From Platycnemis pennipes (taxonomy: Eukaryota; Arthropoda; Insecta; Odonata; Platycnemididae), in assembly GCA_933228895.1 (NCBI GenBank), contig OW121852.1:103623544-103687543 (forward strand): DNA of 64,000 nt, read 5' to 3'. The notes under the pieces were generated by a model. That model was given only the letters and a program-made list of their open reading frames with translations, did not search any database and was not told where the DNA came from. The position numbers were made by a program, and so were the translations under genes. Positions within the stretch are counted from its first letter, which is position 1, and each line of letters opens with the position of its first letter. Of this stretch, positions 22,711-33,300 are shown piece by piece.

Positions 22711-25700
22711 TTCTTCATTAAGATTCTTATAAAATAATGATGTTATTATTATTAATCATGAATAGGTTTCACCAAGTCTCCCCTGAAACCACGAATTACA
22801 CCGCATGTGGTGTAAACGATGAATATACAGTGCCTGACAAGTACGATATTAGTAGTAATTTTTAATACAGCAGTATTTTGAACATTATTTCTTGTCCTGT
22901 GATATTCACCCCGTGCTGCACACGGTACTCAGTAGATGTAGATGGAGATTCACCAAAAGTGCAACGGGTACCCTAAGTAAAGCTTCCCAAACAACTTCCC
23001 ACTTTTCATGAAGGGCGATAAGATTGGGTTATTAGGGAGCACAGTTGATTCGCTTGGCTAGTTCCGTCCTGAGAAAACAAGAAACATATTTTTTACCGCT
23101 AGATCTTAGGTCCTAGTGTTAATGGCTGTGCGTGAACATTCGAGAGTAAGTGCAATTTTTCTTGTTTATGTGTAGATTCGATTGAAAATATCTCATGGAA
23201 ATTAGCTTATATTTGGGGGATTCAAACGTATGCGTACCTTTATTCTTATGGTGCTCAGCCCTTTGGATGTATTTTAAAATAATCTGCCAAGTAGGGAATA
23301 TAGTCTTAAATTTTATCTCTCTTTTTACTTTTAAGTATCGATTTACTGCTAAATATAAATCATAGCTTTCAAATATCAAGATGTTTTTGATTACTTTTCC
23401 AGTTTCTACCTGATGTAATATTGGATATTTACATCATGCGGGCTCTTAAAATTCGCTGATTGAGAGAATTGATAGCCTCAATAGCAAGGAATGCACTTTT
23501 AATAGGTTTCATTCCCCCGATTGCAACTTGGTGTAGCTATTTGAGATATGCGGCTGCGTTGAAGTAATCTGAGCGAAAATTTTAGCAAGCGTGATTTGGT
23601 TGAGGTAGAGTGGATGTTGCCAAGAGTTGAGCACCATAATCAACATTCGTTTCGCAGTTTTCTTAGAGTGCTACAGCTTGATGTCTTCATAAGGGTGGGT
23701 TTTTTACGTTTGGAAGTGCATAATTATGGAATATAGGATGCATCGAAATTTAAGTTCTTGGTAATATTTGCGCCAGAACTTACGGGTGGCATTTACGGTG
23801 AATTTATTTCCTCCTTCTTGAAGTCTACGATGTATATGTACTCGTATCATTACCCATCCATTCATCCGTGAGGTTCAGGTTTTTGACGCTATGGGTGTTT
23901 CAGTGATTTAAGTCGATGCACGTGTCAATTCTAACATTTGGCAGCAATCATTTGCGAGGATAAGCCTCTCCGATTTTGACTGATGACTCCAAGAATTACG
24001 ACTTTTGGACCAATTACCGCTAATGAAGAGGCAAGAAGTGCACACTTGCGTTGATATGAGGAACACCATTTCAGAGAGCATTATTAGGTCCCTAATTAAG
24101 TATTTGGGTCACTTTTAAGTTGATCATGGACTTTAATCACCCGAAAACGCGCCTAGTCTCCTGGAAAATAGGCTCAAGGGCATACTTAATTGGTGGTTAT
24201 ATCTCCACTGTTGGTCTTGATGGAAATGGTAAGGTTGAAATTAAAGAACATGTGATGCCACGAAATAGGTCCTCATAAATTTGGATATTATAAATCGATT
24301 TGCAATTCTTACTCGATCAATTAATCTAGTAGATGCAGACATTCTAGTCGTACTTGCTGTTTCTGCTACTGCTTCCTGATTGGCCTCTGGACGTCTTCAT
24401 CTGTTTTCATAGAGGAATGACGCTAAATCATAATTATGCTGGTTTTCCTTCCGTCGCTGTTTCTAAATCAATTCCGCTGAGAACTGTGATAGTTTTGGAT
24501 TCACTTGGGTGCATTGGACGGAGATTTCAACGCCGGGGTACCTACGCATTCATGTGCTGGATCGTGTCTTTATGATAGCTATATAAAGGCGTCCTAAGTA
24601 ATTTTTTGTCCCGGCCCACTTCTACTCCCCGTGCCCGTAGATGGATAGAAAGGGTTTTTGAAGCCGCCGGCCTCACGCCTTGTAAAACGCTCCCGCGCTA
24701 TCCGCCGGTGAGATCTACTCGTGCTGGACCTGACCGTGAACTTGCATCAGATGGACAGGAAACCGCCTTGGGAAGGGGGCTTGAGTTATAGTGCTTTATT
24801 ACAATGCCACCCCACCTCCCTTATCTCTCAGCAGCATACGCCCTTTCCTCCCGTTTTATCTTCAATTTTTTTTTCACACCGCTCAATTCCTTTCACCCCC
24901 CACCTCCCCAAAGCTTTTTGAAGCGCTAAAAGTAAGTGTTCGAGGGGCAAGCCGCTTTATTCAGTGAAATATCTCACCCTCTCGTCAAACGTTTCACTCC
25001 CCTCCGATGCTGGAGAAACACTTGGCTGAAGCCGGAGTGGATTCAATTGCGTGTAGGTGTCGACGTTTTATGCGCATGTAATATTATCGTGTTAATGGTT
25101 ATCTTGAAGCGTTCGAGAAATGTTGCTAAGGAATGTGCCGGAGACTCGTCGCGCTCAAGGACTGGAATTACTTCAAGAGTACGTCAATTTTTATGGCAGC
25201 TCATCTTAATGACAATCCAGTTAACAGCATGTTTTTACGCGCTTTTCATCGGTGGACTTATTTTTAGTGAACGCGTTTATCAGAAATACCCGGCAATACA
25301 CGTTATCTCTGCTCCTTGTTTTAATATTAGTGACAAAATCTTACTTCTGACTTTCCTGGTATTTTACTTTTGTCCGCAATAATATTCGAACTCTCGCTAC
25401 AGATGAAAACGCATTTTCAGCATGAATTATTTGATGATAACGATAAACCAACACTTTGTTTATAGAACGGTAAATTTCTACTTAATATTTTACATTTCTG
25501 CAATGCATTTGGAGAAATTTGAAATTGAAATTCTTGGAATCGAATGTGAACGAAAGAAATGTTGGCCAAGTGAAACTGAATTACATTGACAAATTGAGTT
25601 TTGGTGAATTTTAGGTGGAATTATTTAGGTGATATTTTTAAAGGTATTTCGCCTTCAGGTACAAATCATATATGATGATGAGTGATAACAAGTCACCCTA

Positions 25701-26394
25701 TCAGCCTCGTTACTGTTAGTATCAGTCATATTTGAGTGATATTTTAAGATAAGAATTTCTTGATATCAGAGGGAAGTGGCCGATGCTGTAAATGTTTTGA
25801 TCCTTTGGCTGGTTAAAACTCGTTCAAGGGGATGAGGGAATTCCTACTAGATAGTGGAGTAGATGAAATATGTAATTCATCATTTAAATATTCGGGCTTT
25901 GCCTTTGGATCTGATAAAAATTTACGCGAAGTTCCTATATTGCGACTCAATAAGAAGAGTTGATCTGAAAATAACCTAACCGCAACTGCTGGTTAAAAGC
26001 TCTGGTTTATCTGTCTTTAGATTTTAAAGATAAAATTTAAGTAAAGAAAAAAATAAAAAATGTAAAGAATGGTGGTAATCTGAATGATTTCCATATAATA
26101 TTTGGATCGCCATACTAATTCTAGCACCATACCTTTAGCTATAATTGGTCTTACTTTGCCGCCGAAAATGTAAATTGACACCCTTTTTCACGGAATTGCT
26201 AGTGTAAAAACCTTCTCCGAACCATATTCGAGTCCTTTATTTCCTTATATCCTCGCCGGAGAATATTCGTCAAGCCTGCTGCAGATCGGAGGGACCTCTA
26301 CTATCTTCTGAAGCCTCAGAAATAGGCAGCCCGTTCCACGGAGTTGACTCCTCGAAGCCCGATGAAGGTGGAAAATTTTGAGTCTCGGCATCGA
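22711..26394. other. no supported gene
   Basis: The most notable frame is 24936-25382 (148 codons), with three hydrophobic stretches. It is discussed in the findings but not called as a gene. Confidence 0.4.
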
Positions 26395-26432
26395 CTATTT
26401 TTTGCCCCTTTCTCTTAAAGGGCAAAAAATAG
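26395..26432. repeat. 13-bp perfect hairpin
   Basis: CTATTTTTTGCCC at 26395-26407 and its exact reverse complement at 26420-26432, with a 12-base loop. A third partial copy (GCAAAAAAGGGCAAA) follows at once. Confidence 0.7.
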
Positions 26433-28011
26433 CAAAAAAGGGCAAAGTTCGTGATCGGGATCTTAATATATAATTAATTGGTTAATACAAAACTCTGATA
26501 GCCTCAGTTCCTCCAGCTGATGAGTCTACTTGTTTCGGAGCTCAGCCGAACCCACCGTTTACCGACTCAGTGCTATTCGAACAATCGCTAATTTCACACT
26601 CTTGCCGAAATCATCGATAAATAAGCCTCAGTTTCAGTCATCAATCCATTTCAGGACACACAAAGGATATATTTTTGTGAAACAGTATACTAAAGAAGCC
26701 ATATCTTAGGACATAGGACAGGCGATTGAACAAACTTGCCTTTGTTAGCGATGGTAATTCGTGATCAAACACCTGCTTTGAGAGGAGTTTTTTAAAATAT
26801 ACGCATTAAATAGGGTACCTAATCGGAAATCAATAAATATGGATGAGAATTGATTGTTCAGGTGTATAATAATAGTTTGTCAATGGCGAAAGAGCGTTGA
26901 ACGAAGAGAAAGAACATTTGTCATATAATAGTGGGGGAGGGAGCTGTAAGGAGAGCAGGAGATTGAGGCGTGTGGTTTTGTGGCAAGGGGCATCAAAGGA
27001 CTTTCTAGAAGGAAAATTGTTAGGCAAGCGGGGAAATGGCAGAGGAAAGGAACGGCATTTTCCTTAACATTTAGAGAAGTAGGCAGAATGCGAAGTTGAA
27101 AAGAAAGCGTGAGAAAAGATATGTTCGTAGGCGGAAAAGTAGAGTATGAATCTATCGTAACCTACTTGACCGGTATAATAATGGCGATAATTGGGTATAA
27201 TTTTCCATTATGTAGAATTGAATACGTTTTTTGCTGGCATGTTTGTACCTACTTTTCAATATGAGTTGTGGAATGACATCCCAACTTGAATGCAGATCGT
27301 GGCCGAAGCTAAATACGAATTCTTCGCCATTAGAAAAGTCTCGCTTCGTCTCTTAAGTGTACTTCGATATTCAATGCTTCGGGATAAAAAGGCAAGGATA
27401 AAATTGACGCAGAATAATGTATAACATTGCTTTATAGCCAGTTGATTTTGGCTAATAAATTTAACCTTGTAATCGATTAGTTGGAAACGCGAATAAAAGA
27501 CTCGTGAGTCCTGATTCGTGTGCGAACTCAATGAATTTCGAGGTTGAAGGGATGGCGGATAGGACCTTGTGGGGATGAAGATAAGGGAATTGTCCAGAAT
27601 GAACTGATGGCTCTCCGAGATCACTGACTGCCTTGAGTACGGAGATTTGGAAGGATGAATGCCCAAGTCACGAAATCCTTCAGCTTGACGGGAAAAAAGC
27701 TATTCCATTTCACCATATTTGCCGCTTAAATGGTTTTTGTTCCTTTCTGATCCCCATCCAGAACTTATCATACTGCTTTATCATATTCAATTAAATGGTG
27801 CCAACTTACTCAGTACGTTAGTCGTACGCTGTTAATTTATAATTGTGAAGCCGAAAATATGGTCGTACTTCCAATTAAATGTGTAATTTATTAAGCATCA
27901 TCTCCTTTCAAACTAATCCCTTCAAGGTCGTTCAAAATTATTTTTTAAATGTGCCTCACGTCCCTGCAAGTTGCACTATCGAAGATTTCCGAACGATTGC
28001 TTCAATTGCCG
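26433..28011. other. no recognised features
   Basis: Purine-rich on the plus strand around 26840-27110 and 27540-27660, giving long but domain-free minus-strand frames (e.g. 27256-27666). Confidence 0.4.
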
Positions 28012-28232
28012 TAGGGGATAGGTTAGGTGTAATTGCTTGAGTCCCCCCATCCTGGGGACCCGAGTTTGAATCCGGATGTTAACGGATATTTTTCAGTGAT
28101 CCTTATTAGAGCGTCGTGTGGAGATCACTCCAAGTTCAGTACTCCATCCAACAGATGGAAAGTTAAACCGTGGGCCTCTTGGCGCCTTACGTTAAGCGTA
28201 GGATGTAGCTCACGCTGGATTTTAGCCTTAGC
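28012..28232 (+). mobile_element. SINE family A, head and core
   Basis: A tRNA-like head has its B-box near 28062-28073 (GAGTTTGAATCC). The core follows: CAGTACTCCATCCAACAGAT, GTTAAACCGTGGGCCTCTTG, GCGCCTTACGTTAAG. It ends next to a LINE remnant. Confidence 0.65.
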
Positions 28233-28237
28233 TAATG

Positions 28238-28462
28238 CTCATGATCATGTCTCAAAATATGGCCAGTTAGTTTGTCCTGTCTTCTGTCGTAAGTTTTCAT
28301 TGACTTCCCTTTTCTCACATTGTTTTTAGAATTTCATCGTTACCACTCATCCTTTCTTCATTTTATCTCCATCATTCCTCTGTAACACCTAATTGTATAT
28401 GCTTCCTGTCTTAGTTTTTCTGTGTCTGTTATCATCCATACCTCACTTCCATACAGGAACAT
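28238..28462 (-). pseudogene. decayed LINE, C-terminal region of the RT-bearing ORF
   Basis: Minus-strand translation gives MFLYGSEVWMITDTEKLRQE, then CYRGMMEIK, a stop, further damage, and finally RRQDKLTGHILRHDH. This is the ordered set of motifs found at the end of a common arthropod LINE ORF2 (YGSEVW, CYRRMMKI, RRxxLIGHILRHD). At least three stops interrupt it. The element at 56877-57183 belongs to the same family and continues the motif series. Confidence 0.7.
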
Positions 28463-28513
28463 GTAAGTGGATTTGAAGGGAAAAATATTAATATTTAATT
28501 ATTTAAATTATTT

Positions 28514-28708
28514 GGCGGCCCCGGTGCGGCGTGGTTAAGTCCTCGCCTGCTAACCCGAGGGTCGCGGGTTCGAGTCCCGCCTGAGTGGGTTTTTTCACCA
28601 CTCAGGACATGGTTGTGTGGGCTCGTCTGTTGTTACATTGTTAAATACCCCAATTGATCACATGTGCTGTTTTCGGCGGTTTTGGAAATTAAATTAATAA
28701 ATAAAGAT
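28514..28708 (+). mobile_element. SINE family E, tRNA-derived, single copy
   Basis: The head starts GGCGGCCCCGGTGCGGCGTG and has a perfect B-box GGGTTCGAGTCCC near 28566-28580. Right after it CCTGAGTGG pairs with CCACTCAGG as a perfect 9-bp hairpin. It ends in an A-rich AATAAATAAAG tail. The strong promoter boxes suggest a relatively recent insertion. Confidence 0.7.
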
Positions 28709-28753
28709 AATTATTTAAGTTTTATCTCAATAACATTTATTGGAATTGAATTA

Positions 28754-29026
28754 GTGTGGTGGCTAGAGTAATGTATTCCTATCCTGAGGGCCCGGGTTTC
28801 TTTGCAGTGATACGACTTGAGTGAGGTTTGGATAGCATCACATCGAGTTCCGTCGGAAAGGGTTTTAAACTGTGGACCCCTTGGCTCCATTCCCTTACAT
28901 TAGTCTAATGATGACGCTGGGTTTCTCTCCACCCTTCCTCCACTCTCTAAGATTTAACAATTCTAAAGGCCCTAAACCTATGCTTAATGGTGCTAATTAG
29001 CTTAGTCGTCGCTTGTCTTTCACGAA
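28754..29026 (+). mobile_element. SINE family A, near full length
   Basis: Head GTGTGGTGGCTAGAGTAATG with a damaged B-box (GGGCCCGGGTTTC). The core is GTTCCGTCGGAAAGGG, AAACTGTGGACCCCTTGG and GGGTTTCTCTCCACCCTTCC. The tail is TTAATGGTGCTAATTAG with TTAGTCGTCGCTTGTC. Confidence 0.75.
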
Positions 29027-29149
29027 AAACTGCTTTGTATCCTACGCTTTTGATTATTGATAGCTTAATTTGAATAGTGCAGGAAGGAGGTGACTACTTC
29101 TGGGGTTCTTAATCGAGTTTCTTCTTAACGTAAATACTTGTGGAGGGTA

Positions 29150-29345
29150 CCATCAGTGGTTTAAACTCTGCCTCGCACTCAAAGGCGCCTCAGACCGGGA
29201 GGAAAGATGTAAGGACGGGAATGGTAACAAGGAAAAATGGAGAGAAACTCGGCATCGGCTTTAGCCTACTCTTAAAGAAAGGTTCCCAAGGGTCCACAGT
29301 TTAACATCCCATCCGACTGACAAGAGTACTGAGCTTGGATTGTCT
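29150..29345 (-). mobile_element. SINE family A, tail subtype 2
   Basis: On the minus strand: CAGTCGGATGGGATGTTAAA, CTGTGGACCCTTGGG, GAGTTTCTCTCCA, then the alternative tail TTTCCTCCCGGTCTGAGGCG. The same core with the other tail occurs just upstream on the plus strand. Confidence 0.75.
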
Positions 29346-29677
29346 TCTAGACTACATCTAAGTTAGGATTCGAGATTAATTCCGGTACTGAATGACCCCG
29401 AACGCAATTCAAAGCGTGAAGTTTGTCACTGGTATACCGAAATCAATATCAAACGATTTGAGCACACCCCTCGTGATTTTGATCCCTATTTCTTTAAGTA
29501 GGTGACCAGTCGGATCCTGAAAATCTAGTCCCTCTTCGTCTACCGTAGTCCCCCGACGCTGAAATGATGGCCTCTTACGATCAACGCCGGGAGAGTCGCG
29601 AACACGCATAAGATATCACTATCTCGGAAAATCTTCACCCTTGGGATGAGGATATGTCTGAGATTACAATTTTTCCC

Positions 29678-29735
29678 TGCCCGTCCCACCCATCCCGAGG
29701 GTCTGCGTTCGAATCCCGACAGCAGGGGTCTTTCA
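29678..29735 (+). mobile_element. tRNA-like SINE head, unassigned
   Basis: A B-box-like GCGTTCGAATCCCGAC at 29705-29720 follows a GC-rich head resembling the family A type (CCGAGGGTCTGC). No known body follows. Confidence 0.35.
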
Positions 29736-29917
29736 TAAGTATACCGGATTCAAAGCTCGCGAGCTTTGTTATAAGTAAGCACCTTAGTGTTTAAATGCCG
29801 GCTTTAACCTCATAGAAGGTGGCACCATGCGCACGAATTCGGCTGCTTAGTGACATAATATGTCCAGCAGTCCGGTAGCATCTTGTTCCTTTAAAGCCTC
29901 TAGAATTTCCACAGGAC

Positions 29918-30270
29918 GTCTTGGTAGCTCAGCTGGTAGAGCATCTGACCGGAAATCAGGGGGTCCGGGTTCGAGTCCCGGTCAAGGCGAATTGCCTTTT
30001 CTCTCTGGAATATCTTGCTAGTATACCGGATCCCATTTGAGTACTGTACTTCTAGTTCTCTACCCGTTCGTCTATGGGATGCTAAACTGTAGACCTCTTT
30101 GGCTCCTTTTGTTTTGAGTTTGCGAATGTAAAGAGACTGGGCCTCTTACCATACTTCCTCCGTTTCCTGTAAAATTCCTACATCTACTCATTACCGAGTT
30201 ACTCGTCCATCCTAAATGGGAAAAAATGACATTAGTTGTCAGTCCCCTCCCCCAAAAAACTAGGCACTAC
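29918..30270 (+). mobile_element. SINE family A with an intact tRNA-like head
   Basis: Bases 29918-29989 fold as a complete clover leaf. The acceptor GTCTTGG/TCAAGGC pairs at all seven positions (with G-T pairs). The D-stem is GCTC/GAGC, the anticodon stem TCTGA/TCAGG and the T-stem CCGGG/CCCGG with loop TTCGAGT. The anticodon position reads GGA (29951-29953), nominally Ser. However, there is C instead of T at position 33 and no long variable arm, so a working tRNA-Ser is unlikely. The family A core follows (GGGATGCTAAACTGTAGACC) and the tail (AATGACATTAGTTGTCAGTC). I call it a SINE whose head is unusually well preserved. Confidence 0.7.
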
Positions 30271-31035
30271 ATCTGGAATCAGTCTATTGAAGATTCGTTT
30301 TGGAGAATCGAAGTTTTCATTTTCGACCCGAAAATTGCTATTACATGTTAGCTTATTCACGTTGATGGTAGTGGGTAAATATGCTATTTATCTTCATGCT
30401 GACGACTTTCGATTTTTATAATGCAGCCACAATAAAAAATTAGCAGCATGTAAACTCCCCATCGATGGCGAATGATCGGGATCACTCAGATTAAGGTGAT
30501 TTCCAAGTTTTGGCCGTCATCAATAATTTTTCTGGCTGCATGATGAGAAATAAATGTGTTAGTTCTAAATGCCCTGTGTGATCCATTAAGTGGCTTACAA
30601 GTTTGGATGGATCATTGAAGCAACTTGTTTGTGAATTTTTGATAAAATTATCATCGTGTGAAGATAACCTTCTAAGTAGCTCTTAGCCTCAGCTCCTAGT
30701 AGCCTAAAGTGGCTTATCTTTCAGATGACGGGAATGTAATAATATTCATTAGGCACATGAATTTCTAAAGAATTAGGATATAAATCTTGCTGTAAAATAA
30801 CGAATTCCGAAGCGTGGAGAGTGGCTTAAGTCGTAATTCATTGCCAATAAAAAGGTATATTAAAACGCCCAAGTTGTATTTCACTTGACTCCAAGAAGAC
30901 GCCCATTGCTAACGGGCCTTCGCATGAATAACAATGAGCTAAAAAGGTGTTCAAAAGGAATTTGGACGATTGATTTATTGGTAACTCCAGAGAAATGTTC
31001 GTTAAAGACCAAGGCGTTTACAGCATATTACTCAC
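30271..31035. other. no recognised features
   Basis: AT-rich, short frames only. Confidence 0.4.
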
Positions 31036-31204
31036 TTAACCCTCCAAGGCCGGAATTATTTTTTGTAATTATTTTATGTTTCTTACATATTTTGCTTTGT
31101 GAGCATCTGAAAACAATGCTCATGAAATCATATGTCCAACATATTATTAATTACTGAGATACGGAGTGATGCCAAATGGTATCGCTCGGCCTATTGAAGG
31201 TTAA
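31036..31204. mobile_element. piggyBac-like MITE flanked by TTAA
   Basis: TTAA at 31036-31039 is followed by CCCTCCAAGGCCGG. At the right end TTAA (31201-31204) is preceded by the inverted match CCTTCAATAGGCCG. A TTAA duplication with C-rich ends is the hallmark of piggyBac-type transposition. The 161-bp interior has no coding capacity. Confidence 0.5.
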
Positions 31205-33059
31205 AATTTTCTAGATGCTCTTCCTTTGGAATATCATCGAGGTCTTTCTTCCCACTCATTTTTTTTAACATGAAATTATAATTTCACGCATATTTATTGA
31301 GGGATAGTAAAAATAGTCCAATTTTATCGAAAATATTTATTCGAGAGTGTGAAATCCTACAAAGCAAGGAATACAAAGTCAAAAATTCTATTTGCTACAT
31401 TCAGTCCTTACTTGAGAACTGCCACATCGGTGCCTGCTGCTGTTCAGCGTAGGTCTTACAGAATGGTCAAGTCTATCAAAGGGTATGCTTTTTATAACTC
31501 GGTTAGAATCACTGCAACCCAGGTACAGAATTTGGCCGCCCTGCGACTTTCGGTGGGGGATGAGAAATGTCAGAACTATTTCACGGCAGAAATATAATTG
31601 TGCAAAATCGCGTCCTGATTTTCTATGCAGCATACCCAAATTGTGGACAAACACATGTATTAGACACGTAAAAATGGCCACCACTCCCTCTTTTCCTCCT
31701 GTGCATGGCTGCATTTTTGTCCGTACGATCGGTCCCGCCCATTTATGTTGTATGCAGAAAATAAGGCTGGCCGAGATAATGTGATTTTATTTTGGTCTTT
31801 TGAGGAGTATCTGAAAACATTTTTTGTAGGATTGCCACCTTTACATGAGGAATTCATGGCAACCACAGAATTATCGACATAATTTGTTATAATTACATTT
31901 TCCTCTTTGCTAAACCAATGTTCAAATGTGCCACGCTTATTTGTATTCATGTTTTCATTACATGAATTTGGACTATCTTTTAGGATTCTGTTTAGCCTCA
32001 AAGTACCCGTTGAACTATAGCTCAGTTTTTTTCAAGTAGACTACAAAATTTATTCCTGTAAAACGATTATCAAAATAAAAACAAAATGGCAGTGGTTTTA
32101 GTTCTTCAGGAAAAATTTTTGATCATGGATACCAGTGGCGCAGATGTCTTGCCAAATTTTACTTCGCATTAGGAATTATCGTTTGTATTTTTACCCTGGT
32201 GAATCTCAATTTACCAAAAAGCAATCAGGGGTATTTAAGCACCTTACATTATAACCGAATCTTATTTCCCTGCAAAATTACTAACATCCCTGGCGGCTGT
32301 AAGAATCAATCATACTTTTGTCATATAAAAAGCATTGCCCAGGTCTGAATTGCGATAAAATCTTTGTTTTCAGAGTATTCAAAAATAGACGCAATTTCCA
32401 CAATTCGTCATTTACATTGATTTGTATCCCAATAATGCTTTTTCCCTTTACAACATTGTAATGACTTGTAATAAAATGACCATAAAAGCGTTCATTTCAC
32501 TCCAGTAGTTTACCTTCTTCGGCATTCTTGAGAAGGTCAATAATTTCTTTTAGCATGAAATCCCTAATGAAATGTTAGTGGTTAGAATTAAAAAGCCAAA
32601 TTCAAAATATATGTAATACCTAAGTACGGTTAAATATTTACACCACTTATTTTATTGTAATTGAAAGTTGGCAAAAAGAGTTTCATTGAAAGTAACGGGA
32701 ATTACAAATTAATATTTTTGAAGTCGTTTTGGCCTAGTGGCCATATGGCATCAAAGAAATTTACGAAATAATAATGGTGAAAATTGGAAGTGAAATTTAA
32801 AAAAAGGAGTAAGTATGGAAAGAATCATGTCCACAGAATATTAAATCCACGAAAATGTGCGTGAAGTATTAGTTGATTGTATTTTATAATGCATTTACTT
32901 TGTCCGCTTACTCATTTCCTCCGCCGTGAAACTTGAGGTAACTTCACTCATCGATTGCTACAAAACTACTGGAAGAAAACTTGCCAAAATTGGACAAGAC
33001 GATAAACGAAACCATCCAAATAAATAAAAAGAGGCAACCTTGTCTTCAAGCTCTCCTAC
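31205..33059. other. no supported gene
   Basis: A short GGCCATATGGCATCA near 32740 resembles the ends of the TTAA-flanked elements and may be a relic. The overlapping frames around 31349-31784 have no domain. Confidence 0.35.
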
Positions 33060-33130
33060 TCTGCTATATAAAAGAAAATAATCTGGTGTTAGATGATGTC
33101 ATATGGCACCCGTAGTCTTTCGAGGGTTAA
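33060..33130 (-). mobile_element. piggyBac-like MITE end fragment
   Basis: Read from the TTAA at 33130-33127 on the minus strand: TTAACCCTCGAAAGAC, then GGTGCCATATGACATCA. This aligns with the right end of the element at 31036-31204 (TTAACCTTCAATAGGCC, ATACCATTTGGCATCA). Only one end is found. Confidence 0.35.
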
Positions 33131-33140
33131 TTTTCAGGCA

Positions 33141-33300
33141 ACTCTGGTTACTAGGTCGGTAACGCGCCGGCCTGGACACCGTAAGGTCGCGGGTTCCATT
33201 CTCGCGTTGGGCATGAATGATGCCTCTATTTTTAGGTTTAAGTATGCGTCAGACGGGTGATATAGCATAAGAAGTACAGGATCTGTAAATCAAATATTAC
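33141..33300 (+). mobile_element. SINE family B
   Basis: Head GGTCGGTAACGCGCCGGCCT followed by GTCGCGGGTTCCATTCTCGC, a B-box with one damaged position. The same head occurs at 58149 (plus), 50940 (minus) and 41150 (minus). Confidence 0.65.

Noticed and set aside
29918..29989. Functional tRNA-Ser gene
   Set aside because: Position 33 is not T, the class II variable arm is absent, and a SINE core follows directly.
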